From positions 18,239,001-18,303,000 of the forward strand of contig JBBMOA010000013.1 in the NCBI GenBank assembly GCA_037954235.1: a DNA stretch of 64,000 bases. The letters run 5' to 3'. The notes beneath the pieces were generated by a model, which worked only from the letters and a program-made list of their open reading frames with translations, ran no database searches and had not been told where the DNA came from. Shown here one piece after another: positions 1 to 11,234 of this stretch. A program made the position numbers and the translations under genes. Source of the stretch: Aulostomus chinensis. Lineage: Eukaryota; Chordata; Actinopteri; Syngnathiformes; Aulostomidae. Position 1 is the first letter of the stretch, and every line of letters starts with the position of its first letter.

Positions 1-517
1 GCTGCCTATGTGGGCTGAAGGCTTGGTTTTCTTTTATTGTTATGCTCTCCTGCTGCTGCTGCCATGTGTGGCCCTCACAGAACTGGGAGCTACTGGCCTG
101 CCAGGACAGAGAGGGCCCCGTAAGGAGGCTTTGTACCCCTGGCTCAGCTTGGTCACTATCAACATCTTCACCTTGGCCCTCAGGGGCGCGGGCATGCTGT
201 GGTACAGGGACCCCCGGGTCTCCACAGTGTTCCTGGGGAAGAACTTGCTGGCTCTGGCAGTGAAGCTGAGCTCAGCCTGGGAGAGACACAAGCAGGAGCG
301 AAGTTCTGCAGGAGGGGGGACAGCACTTGGAGCCGAAGCTGCAAACTCAACAGTGCCGAGCCAGAGCTCGGAGCAGGGAGAGGGCCAGGCTCAGGGGAAA
401 GCCCCTCCCTCGCATTATCACACACTGTCTCACTCCCAAAGCCACACACTCTCCCATGTCAGCCTGGAGCCCAGAGAGACGCCCTTAGGACCCTCTTTCA
501 TCTCTCATGAACTCTAA
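1..517 (+). CDS. tmem121: TMEM121-family membrane protein, 3' part of coding sequence (partial)
   Basis: The open frame enters from the window edge (first full codon at base 2) and ends at a TAA at 515-517. It gives about 171 residues of the C-terminal half. The start LPMWAEGLVFFYCYALLLLL matches the conserved WAEGL-FFYCY block of TMEM121, which precedes a hydrophobic helix and PCVAL. Two more hydrophobic stretches follow: SLVTINIFTLALRGAGMLW, and FLGKNLLALAVKL after the conserved RVSTVF. The last 70 residues are polar, rich in Ser, His, Gln and Gly (SHYHTLSHSQSHTLSHVSLE), as expected of a variable cytoplasmic tail. The M at base 8 is internal, because the frame is open upstream and the family continues N-terminally. 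The family is multi-pass with no settled biochemical role. I am sure of the family; I cannot tell which teleost paralogue this is. Confidence 0.85.
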   Translation, partial: LPMWAEGLVFFYCYALLLLLPCVALTELGATGLPGQRGPRKEALYPWLSLVTINIFTLALRGAGMLWYRDPRVSTVFLGKNLLALAVKLSSAWERHKQERSSAGGGTALGAEAANSTVPSQSSEQGEGQAQGKAPPSHYHTLSHSQSHTLSHVSLEPRETPLGPSFISHEL

Positions 518-2286
518 AGGCTTTCATGCACACTAGTATATGTATGCACACCCACACTCAGAACTGAGCAAGTCAAGCCAGCATCACATCTCAGCAGCCA
601 GCTGAGATATGTGCAACGCAGGGCTGTGAAAATGCATCTGGTAAGCTTGGACTTGTGCACATTTTGTTGGACCATGAACCATGTTGAATGCATTGCTGTG
701 ATTTTGGGGTATTTATTTTTTAAAAGTGAATGCAGAGTTAAGAAATGTATTTTAAAAAGGTACATCCAGCACGTGTGTCCGTTCTGTATGTTATTTTCTT
801 CGTGAGCTGCTGCAGTTCACATATTTGTTCAATTTCATCCCAAATCACATTTAATTATCTTTCCTCACAGTGAAAAAATAATGGCGACATCTTGTTTTAA
901 TACTACAAGACTCATATTTTAAAGTCTTGTATGATAACAATGAAGAAAACTAGGTTTCTAGGGAAATCTCAGTAATGTTCCTTGTTGTCTCAGCGGACTT
1001 GAAGGGCGCAACAGTGTTTGTGTTTGACAGCAGATGGGAGGTTTGCAGAAAGCTAGTTATGGACGGAGAAGAGGGAGATAAACTGCTGTAGCAACCAGTG
1101 AAGGGCAGACGTGTTGCTAATGGCGATTTTGAAGAACGACCACACCAGCATCTAAGGTGACATTTGCAGCTATGTTCAGACGCCGTTTAATGTGCTGCAG
1201 CTAAGCAGCTAATTAGATCTGTAGCCTGTAAACTGACTTTAGCGGAGCACTTTTCCCCAGTGAATATTTGCCTCATGCAAGCTCAGGTGCAGGACGAGAA
1301 ATGGAAACGGGTTCAGATGTTTAGATGAGAAGGAGACTTTGCGAGAAAGCTAATGCGGGTTGTCGTTTAGCATCCGTGGCTGTCTGGTGATGAAACATAA
1401 AGCTTTTGCAACATTTCCCATACAGCCGCTCTGCTTGTGTGGCTCGGATCAATACAGGTTGAATACATCATCGGTGGAGTTTGTGTCAGTTACAGGCGAG
1501 ATTCAGCAGCTGCGAGGACCACAGAGATCGCGATCACGTCATCAGGTTGACACCCCGACCACAGCACTTATTGCGCCTGCGAAAAAGAGCACTACTTTTC
1601 TGCTGCCAATAAACTGTCAAAAAATATTTCACATTTGTTGCTTTTTACAGTGCGCAACACAACCCAAATTAACAACACACATTTGAAAACGGGCGTCATC
1701 ACATGACACAAACCAACCATAATTCCAAGCTTCCAGAGCGCTATCAGTGAAAGATCTGATAGGTTGGACACAAATACAGTGTTGTCTCCATCTATGTAAG
1801 CACACGTCGATGTACATTAAACCTGCACCGGACAAGCCGTTTCCACAAAACTTAGCATTACAGTTTAGTTTGTGTCATTTGTGGGGAAAACTGGATCAGC
1901 ACTGGTACTGGATGCCAAAATCCTGAGGGTGACCTTTATGTCTGTTACTTTATGGGACTCTATAAGAAGAAAACTTTTATAGATATAGAGGAGAGATGAT
2001 TTATTTTTTCCTGTAGCGCCACACACTCATAATTCAAAAGGCGTCTACCAATAAAATCCACACACCACTCTGCTCCGGTGCTTCAGTGCAGAATCTCGTC
2101 TACCCCCGACGACGGCGACTAGGGCTGATATCATGTGTTCCAGAAATCAGTTCATGTGACGTTTGTTTGGAGTAAATTCCTGCAGACTTTTGGACTTCGG
2201 GATCGACCAACACACAAACTCTTTTTGGGATATGACTTGTTTGGTTTCTTTAGCACAAGCTAACTATTCAATTATTCATCAGTACT

Positions 2287-2621
2287 TAAAGGGGACCTAT
2301 TATGCTCATTCAGCTCCATTTTTTGGGAGGGGGGGGGGATTCTGGGACTTCACCAGAGATTTCATAGACTTTAAACAATCTTTTATCCTTTCCCAGCCTT
2401 TATGCAGCCTCCGAGTTCATCCTCGTGTCTGAAATGACCATTTCCTTCTCTGAAAGCCTCGAACTTCCTGGATGTGTTACGTCCGGCGAATCCGTGATGA
2501 GCTGACGTCAGCTCACCATGGATGTTCAGAGACATCATTTTTGCATATTTGAAACTTTGGCCACGTTTATTGTGAGCATTACAACGCTGACAATTCATAA
2601 AAGCGTAACAGGTCCACTTTA
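2287..2621. mobile_element. MITE-like dispersed element with terminal inverted repeats
   Basis: The left end TTAAAGGGGACCTATTATGC and the reverse complement of the right end (TAAAGTGGACCTGTTACGC) match over about 19 bases with few differences. The element is about 335 bp and has no coding capacity. I recall the 'ttaaagtggacctattatgct' terminus as a frequent short interspersed element in fish genomes. The class is inferred from the inverted ends; I could not define a target-site duplication. Confidence 0.6.
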
Positions 2622-4716
2622 TGAAATACACTGAATATTTAACATCCAACAAAATGTGCATAAATGCATATATCAAGTTGCCAACTGTTCATGTTTGCAT
2701 AAAATATCGAAGCCAGTGAGATGGGAAAGGAGCCTTTTGTATCGTTTTACTCCTACTGCAACACAAATTACAACTATGTTGTTTACAAAGGAAGAACCCC
2801 CCCCCTGTAAGTAATCCCTTTACACATTCAAAATTAATGTTCGGCTGTCTTCGGTTGTTTGTAATTGTTTCTGTCAGTTGTTTAAAAAAATGTCCAGATG
2901 CCTGTCAAGCCCTATAATTCCTTTTTATACTTGGATGAAAGAGACAACCTTTCCAACAGCGGGTTGTTGTCGTGTTTGCGACGAGGGATCGTGGTTGTGG
3001 AGGATGTACAGCACAGTCAAGTGCCTTGTTTCCCCATGAAGCAGCACATTACGTGCAGCATGCGGGACTTGGACATTCGCCACGTGTAAACTGTGAAGTT
3101 TATCCCACAGCTGTTGTCATCTCCACCTCCGGGACAGAGTGCAAACTAATAAAGTGTTTCATACATGCCTGGTGTTGACACTTCAGTGGCTATTATGTTG
3201 GAATGTTATTGGCATCCTGTCATCCACACACAGGAAAGAAGCAAGAGAAGCCACTGCAAATTATTCAAGGCCAAGTGGCCTTGGGGACAAATAACTGCTT
3301 CCCTTCCTGCAAGTCTTCCACTACATTAAAGTCAATCAGCTTCCATTATGCAGCCAGAGAAAATTGCATGTTTTCCTGATGCTGTTATGTTGTGAATGGA
3401 GACCCCCCACATATTCAAGCTAAAAAAAAAAACCAAAAAACACACGCTTGTTGCTTTGCAGAGAGGTGCACTGACGAAAAGCCCATCATTTATCACAATT
3501 ACGCCCGCGGCCCCATCAGCCTGCCTCCTCTCGCAGTAATCTTCAACTGTGCTGCTGTTGTGCTGCGGTGGTGCGTGCACGTCTACAGTCATACTAAGTG
3601 CGTGATGTGAACCAGCTTGTTGCTCACAGCGGTTCTGAAAGCCCCCTTCAACCTCTCCTCTGAGCTTTAATGGTCAAATTAATTGAAATTGAGGCCATTT
3701 GTCAAAACGCAAGAGCTTATTCTCTCCGCTTTATGCTTGATTTACCAGCCATATTTACTAATGTACACACTCAGCCACAAAAGGAAATTCATTTAAAGTT
3801 TCTGCGGGGAATTTTTAGTTCAGGGAGACTTTTAAGGAAAAAACACAGAGGGATAAGTAGTGTAGTAGACAGCATCCAGCTCTCGCCAACCCATCCTCCT
3901 TTCATCTCCTTCTCCCTCGCTCACTCTACATTTCAAACACATGCATTCTGGATGCACTCCCTGTTGGGCAACTTTTCATATTCCTATTATACTAAAAGCG
4001 GAGGCTACATAGGCAGCAGCCTCAGCAAACGACTTCCTCCTGGAATTTGTTACACCTGTTAAGCTCTAGATACACTGTTCAGCATTTTCCCTCTGCACCC
4101 ACAGACTTTCATCGCCTGCTCCCGAAGAAAAGGACACAAGCAAGTCTCCTACATTCATTCGCCTGTGCTAATTTCACTCCAGCCTGTAATTACTCTCCTG
4201 CACCAAAGCTGTCAGTTTCTCCTTTGCGTCTCCCATTCCTTCTTTTATTTCTCTCGTTTGTTTAAATTTGCCCCGCTGTAGACAGGCAGCCTACCTCTCT
4301 GCACTTCCCTGTCAAGGGTGGTTAGTCAGAGCCGAGGAAAACACAGAGGAGGAGAGGCTGGCTAAGATTAAAGGGCCGGGCCACCGCCTAAAGCAGAGCT
4401 GCCGCCGCCGACCATTTATTTACTGTTTGCTACACACACAGTGCGAGGATGATTGACTATGGGTGCCAGGAGAGACAAATACACACAACACGTCGCCTCG
4501 ACAACAATGACAACCCAAACAGTCCAAAAGGAATCACCTTTAGACAAACATATGGCTTTGTTCTGTATGGCTGAGCACTTGGTTACAACCCATCTCACCT
4601 CATTACCCCCCAGCGCCATGACAGCAACAGTATGCCTCCGAGCTCACACCCACCTAGCCTGGGAGAGGGAGCTGCATTTAACAGACAGATGTCTAAATCA
4701 TTCATCATAGAGCGTG

Positions 4717-4744
4717 CACACACACACACACACACACACACACC
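4717..4744. repeat. (CA)n microsatellite
   Basis: An uninterrupted run of about 14 CA dinucleotides. Confidence 0.95.
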
Positions 4745-7700
4745 CCATCAGCACTGCAGCATTTAGAGAGAACTTCAAAGTGTCCGCAATGAGAAAGAAA
4801 TGATGCAAAAGATTCTGACAGCTAAGATACGCGACGCAGAACAGGAGACAAATACTGTCTCTGAAAACACAGGAGAGCAGTCGGTCAGTTTGCTGGATGG
4901 CAAAGTCAGACACAAACAGTCGAAACTGCGAGTCACATCTGTGGTTAGTAAATTAGATTTGACAGGAAAATGACTATTTAGGAAAATGTTATCTCTCAAA
5001 CCGAAATGCCAAACATTCGGCGCGTCTCAGTTTTGCAGTTTCTCTTTCTTTTACATAACTCGAACAATGTTTGTGTTTTGACAGAAAAATCGATACGAAG
5101 GCAAGACCTTTGTGTTGAAAAACGGGCTCGGTCACTTGTTGTCATTTCTGACGTTTTATCATTTAATTGAAAAAGAAATGTGACAATTTATTCAATAATA
5201 ATGAAGATGTTTTGTTAGTTGCAGCCTTAAAGAGAATATCTTTCTCGGTATAAACTGGATTATCAAAAAAATAACCGCAGTAGGGCACAAAATACAGACA
5301 TTAAAAAAGGAAAAAAATATGCAAGAAAATTGTTCTGAAGAAGAGAAAGTGGCAGTAGATTAAGATCTCTGAAAACGTGGAACACCAAGTGGGAAAACCT
5401 AAACTAATTACATGAAAAGTGATTTAAATTCTGCCTTGCATCCATAATTCATCATGCTTCTGGCTGAAAGAGAATATGGGGGCAGGAGGCAGCAAGGACC
5501 TCGCAAACAGGCTGCAAAGAACCTAAACCACTAGTTTGACTTTTTTTTTTCTTTTTTCTTTCCCGTGTGTCATCGGGAGCTGTCACAAATTCAAGATTTT
5601 TCCAAAATGATCAAATTCAACTCGTGGCGTGTTAGGGAAAGGGAACCCGTGTTTTGGGGAGGAAAGAACATGTAAAAATCCCCTATGCACCCGCTGATGC
5701 CGTCACTTCTGCATTGGTGTCACTGTGACAGGTTTCATATGATGTGGGAGAAAGCGAGTGTTGAAAAATGTATAACTGCTATTGTTTGTGTGCCAGCAGG
5801 AAGCATCCTGAAGGGAAGTTTTACACATCAAAGTATTTGCGATCTTTGGGAAGAATGAAATCAGGTAATTGCCTCCAGTGATCAGTTGAGGCTGAAGACA
5901 AGTTTGACTGTCAGACTAAACTGTCATTTTAGACACAGTGTGACTGAAACTGCCGCCGGATGTTGAACAAAATAGCTGGTGGAATAAAAATAAAATGACA
6001 ATCTCTCTGTGGCAATTTAATCCCTCTATTGTTGCAGAGAAGAAAAAAAACAATCTCTGCCAGTCAAGAACAAAAAAAATCTTTGAACAGAAGATACAGA
6101 AGTATACAGTGTGAAGAATTTGTAGCTGGTAAACAATGCAGAGCTCGTGAAATTAGGTTACAATGGTCTCTTCAGTTACATTCTTGGCTGCTGTATTTTT
6201 AGCGCAAATCAAAGATGCTGAAATACCATGAAATTAAAGTGGAGCTCCTACTTTTAATTAGTGGATCCAAAAAAATGTTTCTCAACAACACACGTCGTTA
6301 GTGTGTGTTCTGTATGGCTGAGCACTACTCGGTTTATTTGTCCTTCAAATGTGCCGTCACTTTAAAACCTCAGTCGCGAGTCTGCAAGATCCTTAAACCT
6401 GCAATTCTTTTTTTTTTTTTTTTTCCTTCCCCACATTTTTGGAGCTTCAGCTCACTGGTCTCCATCAACTGCTGAGAAATGTATCAGGCTCTTTAGCTCC
6501 TAAATGCTCCACTCTGCTCACCAGCTGGTCGATAACTTTGTCAGTCTGCTGTTTGAGAGCTCGGCAAATTGTGATGGGTGTGTGTTTGTGTGGGTGCATG
6601 TGTGTGTTTTGGGGAGGAGGGTGGGGGGTTCAGAGGGTTTTGGGCTGAAATTAGCTGCCTGCTGCGTCTGGAAGAACAGCGAGAGTGAAACACAAATGAG
6701 TTAAAAGACGCTAAAAGCTCCACAGAGCCAGGAGGAAGAGACTGATGTTTCTATGGGAATCGATCTATTATTAATATAAAAATATTTATTGTAGCGGCTT
6801 TAACTCTTCTGTTGTTGAGAACGCTCACATTCCAAAGATTTTATTTTTTATTTTTTAGGTATATTCAATCTCAGGAGTCATTCTGTCATTTCCCATTACA
6901 ACAATCTAGAAGACTCCAGATCAAAACAGTGAATGGTTCTAAGTTCAAAGAACCCTACAGGGACTCAGACTCAGTAGATACTGCAATAAGTTCGTGAAAT
7001 CAAGTTTTTCAGAAAAATGATATCAATCGCATCCAACGGAAATTAGGGATGTTTCCTGATTTAGGATTTTCTTCGTCGACTGGCTGTTGGAACAGGAGAG
7101 TTCAAATGGAGTCCACAACGGCTCAACTTAGCTTAGCGTCGCAACTTTTAGCTTTTATCTAGATCAAATTACAAAGGATTACAGGTTTGCACACCTAAAT
7201 TCCTGCTTAAAAGATACTTAAAACGTACACAAACAGTCGTGGTAGACGCACAGCGGCAAGACTCGGAGAATCTCACAGGAGTTTCCCAAATGAGAGTTCC
7301 ATACCGAGTCATGAGATACATTGAACATAATTATACCAGATAATAAATATGATAAGTGAGGAAGTGGAGATTCATTCATTCCTGCTTTTTGGGATCGGGA
7401 TTAATAAATGTAACTACAACATAAAAGATGAGAGCCCCCGGTAGGGGCGAATGGAATTCAAGTTAAATGTGATGTATGTTTTGTTTATCTAACCATCATT
7501 TTCATGATGAGGGGATGAAATATGAAGATATAGAGGTTGCTTTGTTTGCATGTTTTGGTAGTTGCACTGTTCCTTCTATGTTGTTTCCTCCTGTCATTGA
7601 GGTGGCGTGTGTGCGCATATGTTTTGCAGAAGTGAGACTGTATATTTTGTGAAATCTTAAAAAAGAACAACAACAACAACAACAAACCCTTGAAACTTAT

Positions 7701-8714
7701 GGAGACCAATTAGAGTTGTATGTATACATGATGGAGCACATGGCTGAAAGACTGACCGGGATTAAAAAGTCAGATATAAAACAGAAACTGATATTAAAAT
7801 CGAGCAGAAACCACAGAGGGGTGTGTATAGAACACCTCCCAGTCGCTGCGTGGCTGCTGATCTGATCAGCTTTCCAGTCATGAAAATATTTAGTTTATGT
7901 TGTGCAGCTTGCGACCGGGCTCCTAAAATAATGGCGCCGTTATTCTGAATGTCAGGTGAGGAAAAATAACTTCTCTCTTTTCTGACATCAACATTTGTTT
8001 TTCCTCCCCTGATACCATTAAGTATGAGAGAGCCTGGCTCCCTTTTCTTTCACCTGTGTTCACTTCTCTCAGGCTGTCGTCATCGAGTCACAGAGATGAA
8101 TTAACTGTGAGAATTGATCCGGTTTCCAAGCGTGCAACAGCATCCAAGGCTGATGAGCAACGTCCATTAAAGAGTCTATTTGTAGAGCAACAGCAGACTG
8201 GTTTTAAATCTCCATTTTACAGGAAAGCTTTAAAACAGTACATTTATGTGATCAGTTTAAAAACACAATTAATGCACGAAGCACCAGCCAGTACAAAAGG
8301 GTGATTTTATACATGACAACAAAAAAAAAACAACAACCCAAAAAACGAATTAGCCTCAGTTATTTTCATCCACTCTTCAAAGAACGGCTTTTGCTGGGTA
8401 TTCGTCATTACTGCCAGGACTGCGGACTTGTTTTATTCTATTATCATGCCAGAAAACACATAAATTGTTCTAGTTGGAATTGGAGGTGAACAAGTTATGT
8501 GGTGTATCCCTGAGCGATAACAAACAAGACAAGCTCAGCTGCCTCTCTGGAGCAATTGAAGCAGGAGCAAGTATATAAGAATTTAAGACACAACCTTCAC
8601 AGGTTCAATTCCATTTCATCAGCAGGCTTGTAAAAAGTTAAACTAATGCATATGGACAGGTGTTGTTCGTGTCTCTGGCCTGGAAACTGTGAGAAAATAG
8701 TGGGAGACTGAGGT

Positions 8715-8731
8715 CCCCCCCCCCCCCCCCC
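8715..8731. repeat. Poly-C tract
   Basis: A run of about 17 C, followed at 8800-8840 by G-rich runs (GGGGGAGGGGGGG, GGGGGGGGG). Similar poly-C runs occur near 10,316, 30,186, 38,027 and 40,187. Confidence 0.9.
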
Positions 8732-8996
8732 TGCACAATGGAAATATGTGGGTGGAATAAGAATGGCGTATGAATAAAGCTACAGGAGGAGATTGAGTTG
8801 GTGGTGGGGGAGGGGGGGATAAAGGAGTTTGGGGGGGGGCAACTGTGTGATTGGCAAAGTGAAAAAAGGGAAGGATCAGGCTGTCTGGTGGTTAATGAGA
8901 GCTGAATGTAGAAGGTCAGTTGACAAAATGAAGCGTTGCTCCTGCAATTAAGTTAATACTCCTGATTAGAAGAAGTGGAATCATAAGTAGTTTTAC

Positions 8997-9119
8997 CTGC
9001 CCGAGGATGGGGCCCAGCGGGGGTCCAGGGACAGCTTGTCCTGACCTCACTATAGTCCGGATTACATTGTTCGTGTCCAATGTCTTCACAGCCTTGGCTG
9101 CCCTGGATATCTTTGACAT
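8997..9119 (-). CDS. mrpl11: Mitochondrial ribosomal protein L11, first coding exon only
   Basis: The exon runs from an acceptor (TGTTTCAG, exon starts 9175) to a donor (CAG|GTAAAA, exon ends 8997). ATG at 9119 opens 41 codons, MSKISRAAKAVKTL...VIRTIVRSGQAVPGPPLGPILGQ, ending in phase 0. The PGPPLGPxLGQ block is the hallmark of the L11 N-terminal domain, and the MSK-AA start is typical of vertebrate MRPL11. L11 is part of the GTPase-associated centre of the mitochondrial large subunit. Bases 9120-9175 would be 5'UTR, so an upstream non-coding exon is expected at higher coordinates. The next exon should start with an R-G-(V/I)-x-I-x-QFCK block; I looked for it on the minus strand down to base 1 and did not see it. 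The gene is therefore split by a long intron running past the window edge, or broken. Confidence 0.8.
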
Positions 9120-11206
9120 CTTGGTCTGTCTGGAGAGTCTTAAATCTGCCAGGAAGTCTACAGAGAATCCATCCACTGAAACAGCAGAACAAAAACAAAC
9201 AAAATTAGCCTTCCAAGCATAAACAAGAGCAGTAAATCATTTACACGCTGGGCTCATTAAAACATCATACACTCAAGTCAATACCGATACCCACAGGCTA
9301 AACCATCCTGCAGTGGGCGAGTAATTAAAAAAATCTTTGCCTTCGATCGAACACTTTTCCTGGAGCCGTGGATCAGCAGTGATGCTCAACATGTCGAGAA
9401 TCCCCAGAACAGGATTTACACTTCTCTTAGAGAATGATGGAGCGCATGTCAAAATGTCTCCATCGCCTCCCCTCCGTGTGTCACTACTCAACTCCCTGTG
9501 GTGAAGCTGCATCGGCCGGGGTCAAGGGCAGATGAGGGGATACAAAGAGGAGGCGGCGGAAGCATCTACGGACGCAAAGAGGGGGTCGGCTTTTTCATTC
9601 CACCTTAAAATGCATTTGATGAATTAGGAGTCAATCAGCGGAGTGGGGAGAACAGCCTGAACTCTTCGCCTTTCTCTAGGGAGGCACAACACATAAAAGC
9701 AGGACTGGGATAGAAGTGATACTGATGCTGTAAAAAGAGGAGAGGGAAGAAAAAAAAGATCAATTATTGGAGCCAAGGGACAAATAGAAGTTTTAAGGTT
9801 GAGCCGTCTGATTTTAGGGAATCCGGCATTCAATAAAAATAAGTAGTTGAGGGTGGAGAGGCATTCTAGCGATGATTCATTGTGGGCAGCAGAGGGTATC
9901 CAATTAGATCAACAGAGGAGAGAGGACCAGCAAGATGTATGGGACCTCATGCTGCTCCACAGCAACAAACAGAGAAACTGCTCCTAAGAAAAGTTGTGAT
10001 TCCATCAGGGCCGCTGATTATCCAGCAGCCGTTAAAGTGCAACCACCACCAGGCAGCATTTGTAAAGGTATTAAGGTGGTATGCATTCTGCAAATAAAAC
10101 CCAGAGTTTGAATTCCCTCAATAGTTGTCTTTACAATTCAAATCCCATCATCTGTTTCTTTTCAGGGGTCAATTTCGCGCCTCTCCACTAATGTCTTCGG
10201 CTATTTCTTTGCAGAAAAATTGTGTTGCATTTCAGATCAATGCTGGAGCCACTTGGAAAATACTGAGACCCTCTTCAGTTACGGAAGCAGAAACACACAT
10301 CGCAGCACTTCAGCCCCCCCCCCCCCCAATAATAATATATATTAAAAAAAAAAAAAATCAACCAACACCAGGTTTACTGACTGCGAGACGCAAATGAAAT
10401 TACTGCAAGCGTCAAATGATGGGTTTTATTCCAATTTGGGGCGAAGGGAATAACAGCGCTGAGAACAAGGAAAGGGCCGTGTCACGCTTTAATGCACCGC
10501 AACTCTGTTGTGAGTATGAATAATAAAACCGTAGTTCCCTCTCGTTCGCAAAATGAAACTACTCATCACAAGGCCAAGCAGGGAAGAAGAATTGACCTAC
10601 ATAAGGCATCGCAACTGCACTCACAGCACGTTTCACGCGGCTGAATTTACATTAAGACTGAAGATAGAAAGCAGAAGCAGCAGCAGGAACGGAGCAGGAA
10701 CGCTGTTCAAGGCTGCACAATGAGCTTCAATCAGCGCCGGGTAAACGTCTGGCTGGGAATAATCAAATCAGAGCTCGGCTGATCTGAAAGGGAAGAGACA
10801 CAATTTTGAGGCGCTCTTCAGGGCTGAGTGTTACGTTCCTACGGCAACGGCATCTCCGATAACAACGAGTGCACAGAAAAGGCCATTTGTTTGAGTTCGG
10901 TTATTGCGTAGAAGCACTTTGTTAAAACAAGTTTGATCAATGCCACAAAGGCAACATTTTAAATTACTACCTCATTAAAGGGAGGGCAGCTCAGAGCAAA
11001 TGGCGGCTATTACGCACAATAATGTCTCTCCTTTTCCCTCAGATACTCACTCAGGGAAGTCATTCTCAGTTTTCGGTTGAGGATTCTTCCCTCAAACTAT
11101 TCCTGGCCTCACTGTCTAGGAAGTACTTTTGACTCCCCAGTTGGCTGTCAAGCCATGAGGGCTGGAAACATGACATCTTTGACAGAGGTAAACAACGGAA
11201 CTCAGC

Positions 11207-11234
11207 ACGCACACACACACACACAAACACACAA
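11207..11234. repeat. (CA)n microsatellite, interrupted
   Basis: CA dinucleotides with AAAC interruptions. Confidence 0.85.

Larger units (their letters stand above)
518..8996. other. Non-coding stretch downstream of the TMEM121-family gene
   Basis: I found no credible coding exon here on either strand; open frames are short, low-complexity and match no family I know. The left part presumably holds the 3'UTR of the TMEM121-family gene; an AATAAA lies at 1608-1613, but other signals could serve. The stretch also contains the inverted-repeat element at 2.29-2.62 kb, a CA tract at 4.72 kb, several poly-A/T runs and a poly-C run at 8.7 kb. If the MRPL11 exon at 9 kb belongs to an intact gene, part of this stretch is its intron 2. 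Confidence 0.6.

Noticed and set aside
9273..9512. 79-residue minus-strand frame just upstream of the MRPL11 exon
   Set aside because: No similarity to mitochondrial targeting or ribosomal sequence, and no donor in phase with the exon at 9,175, which is 5'UTR at that point.
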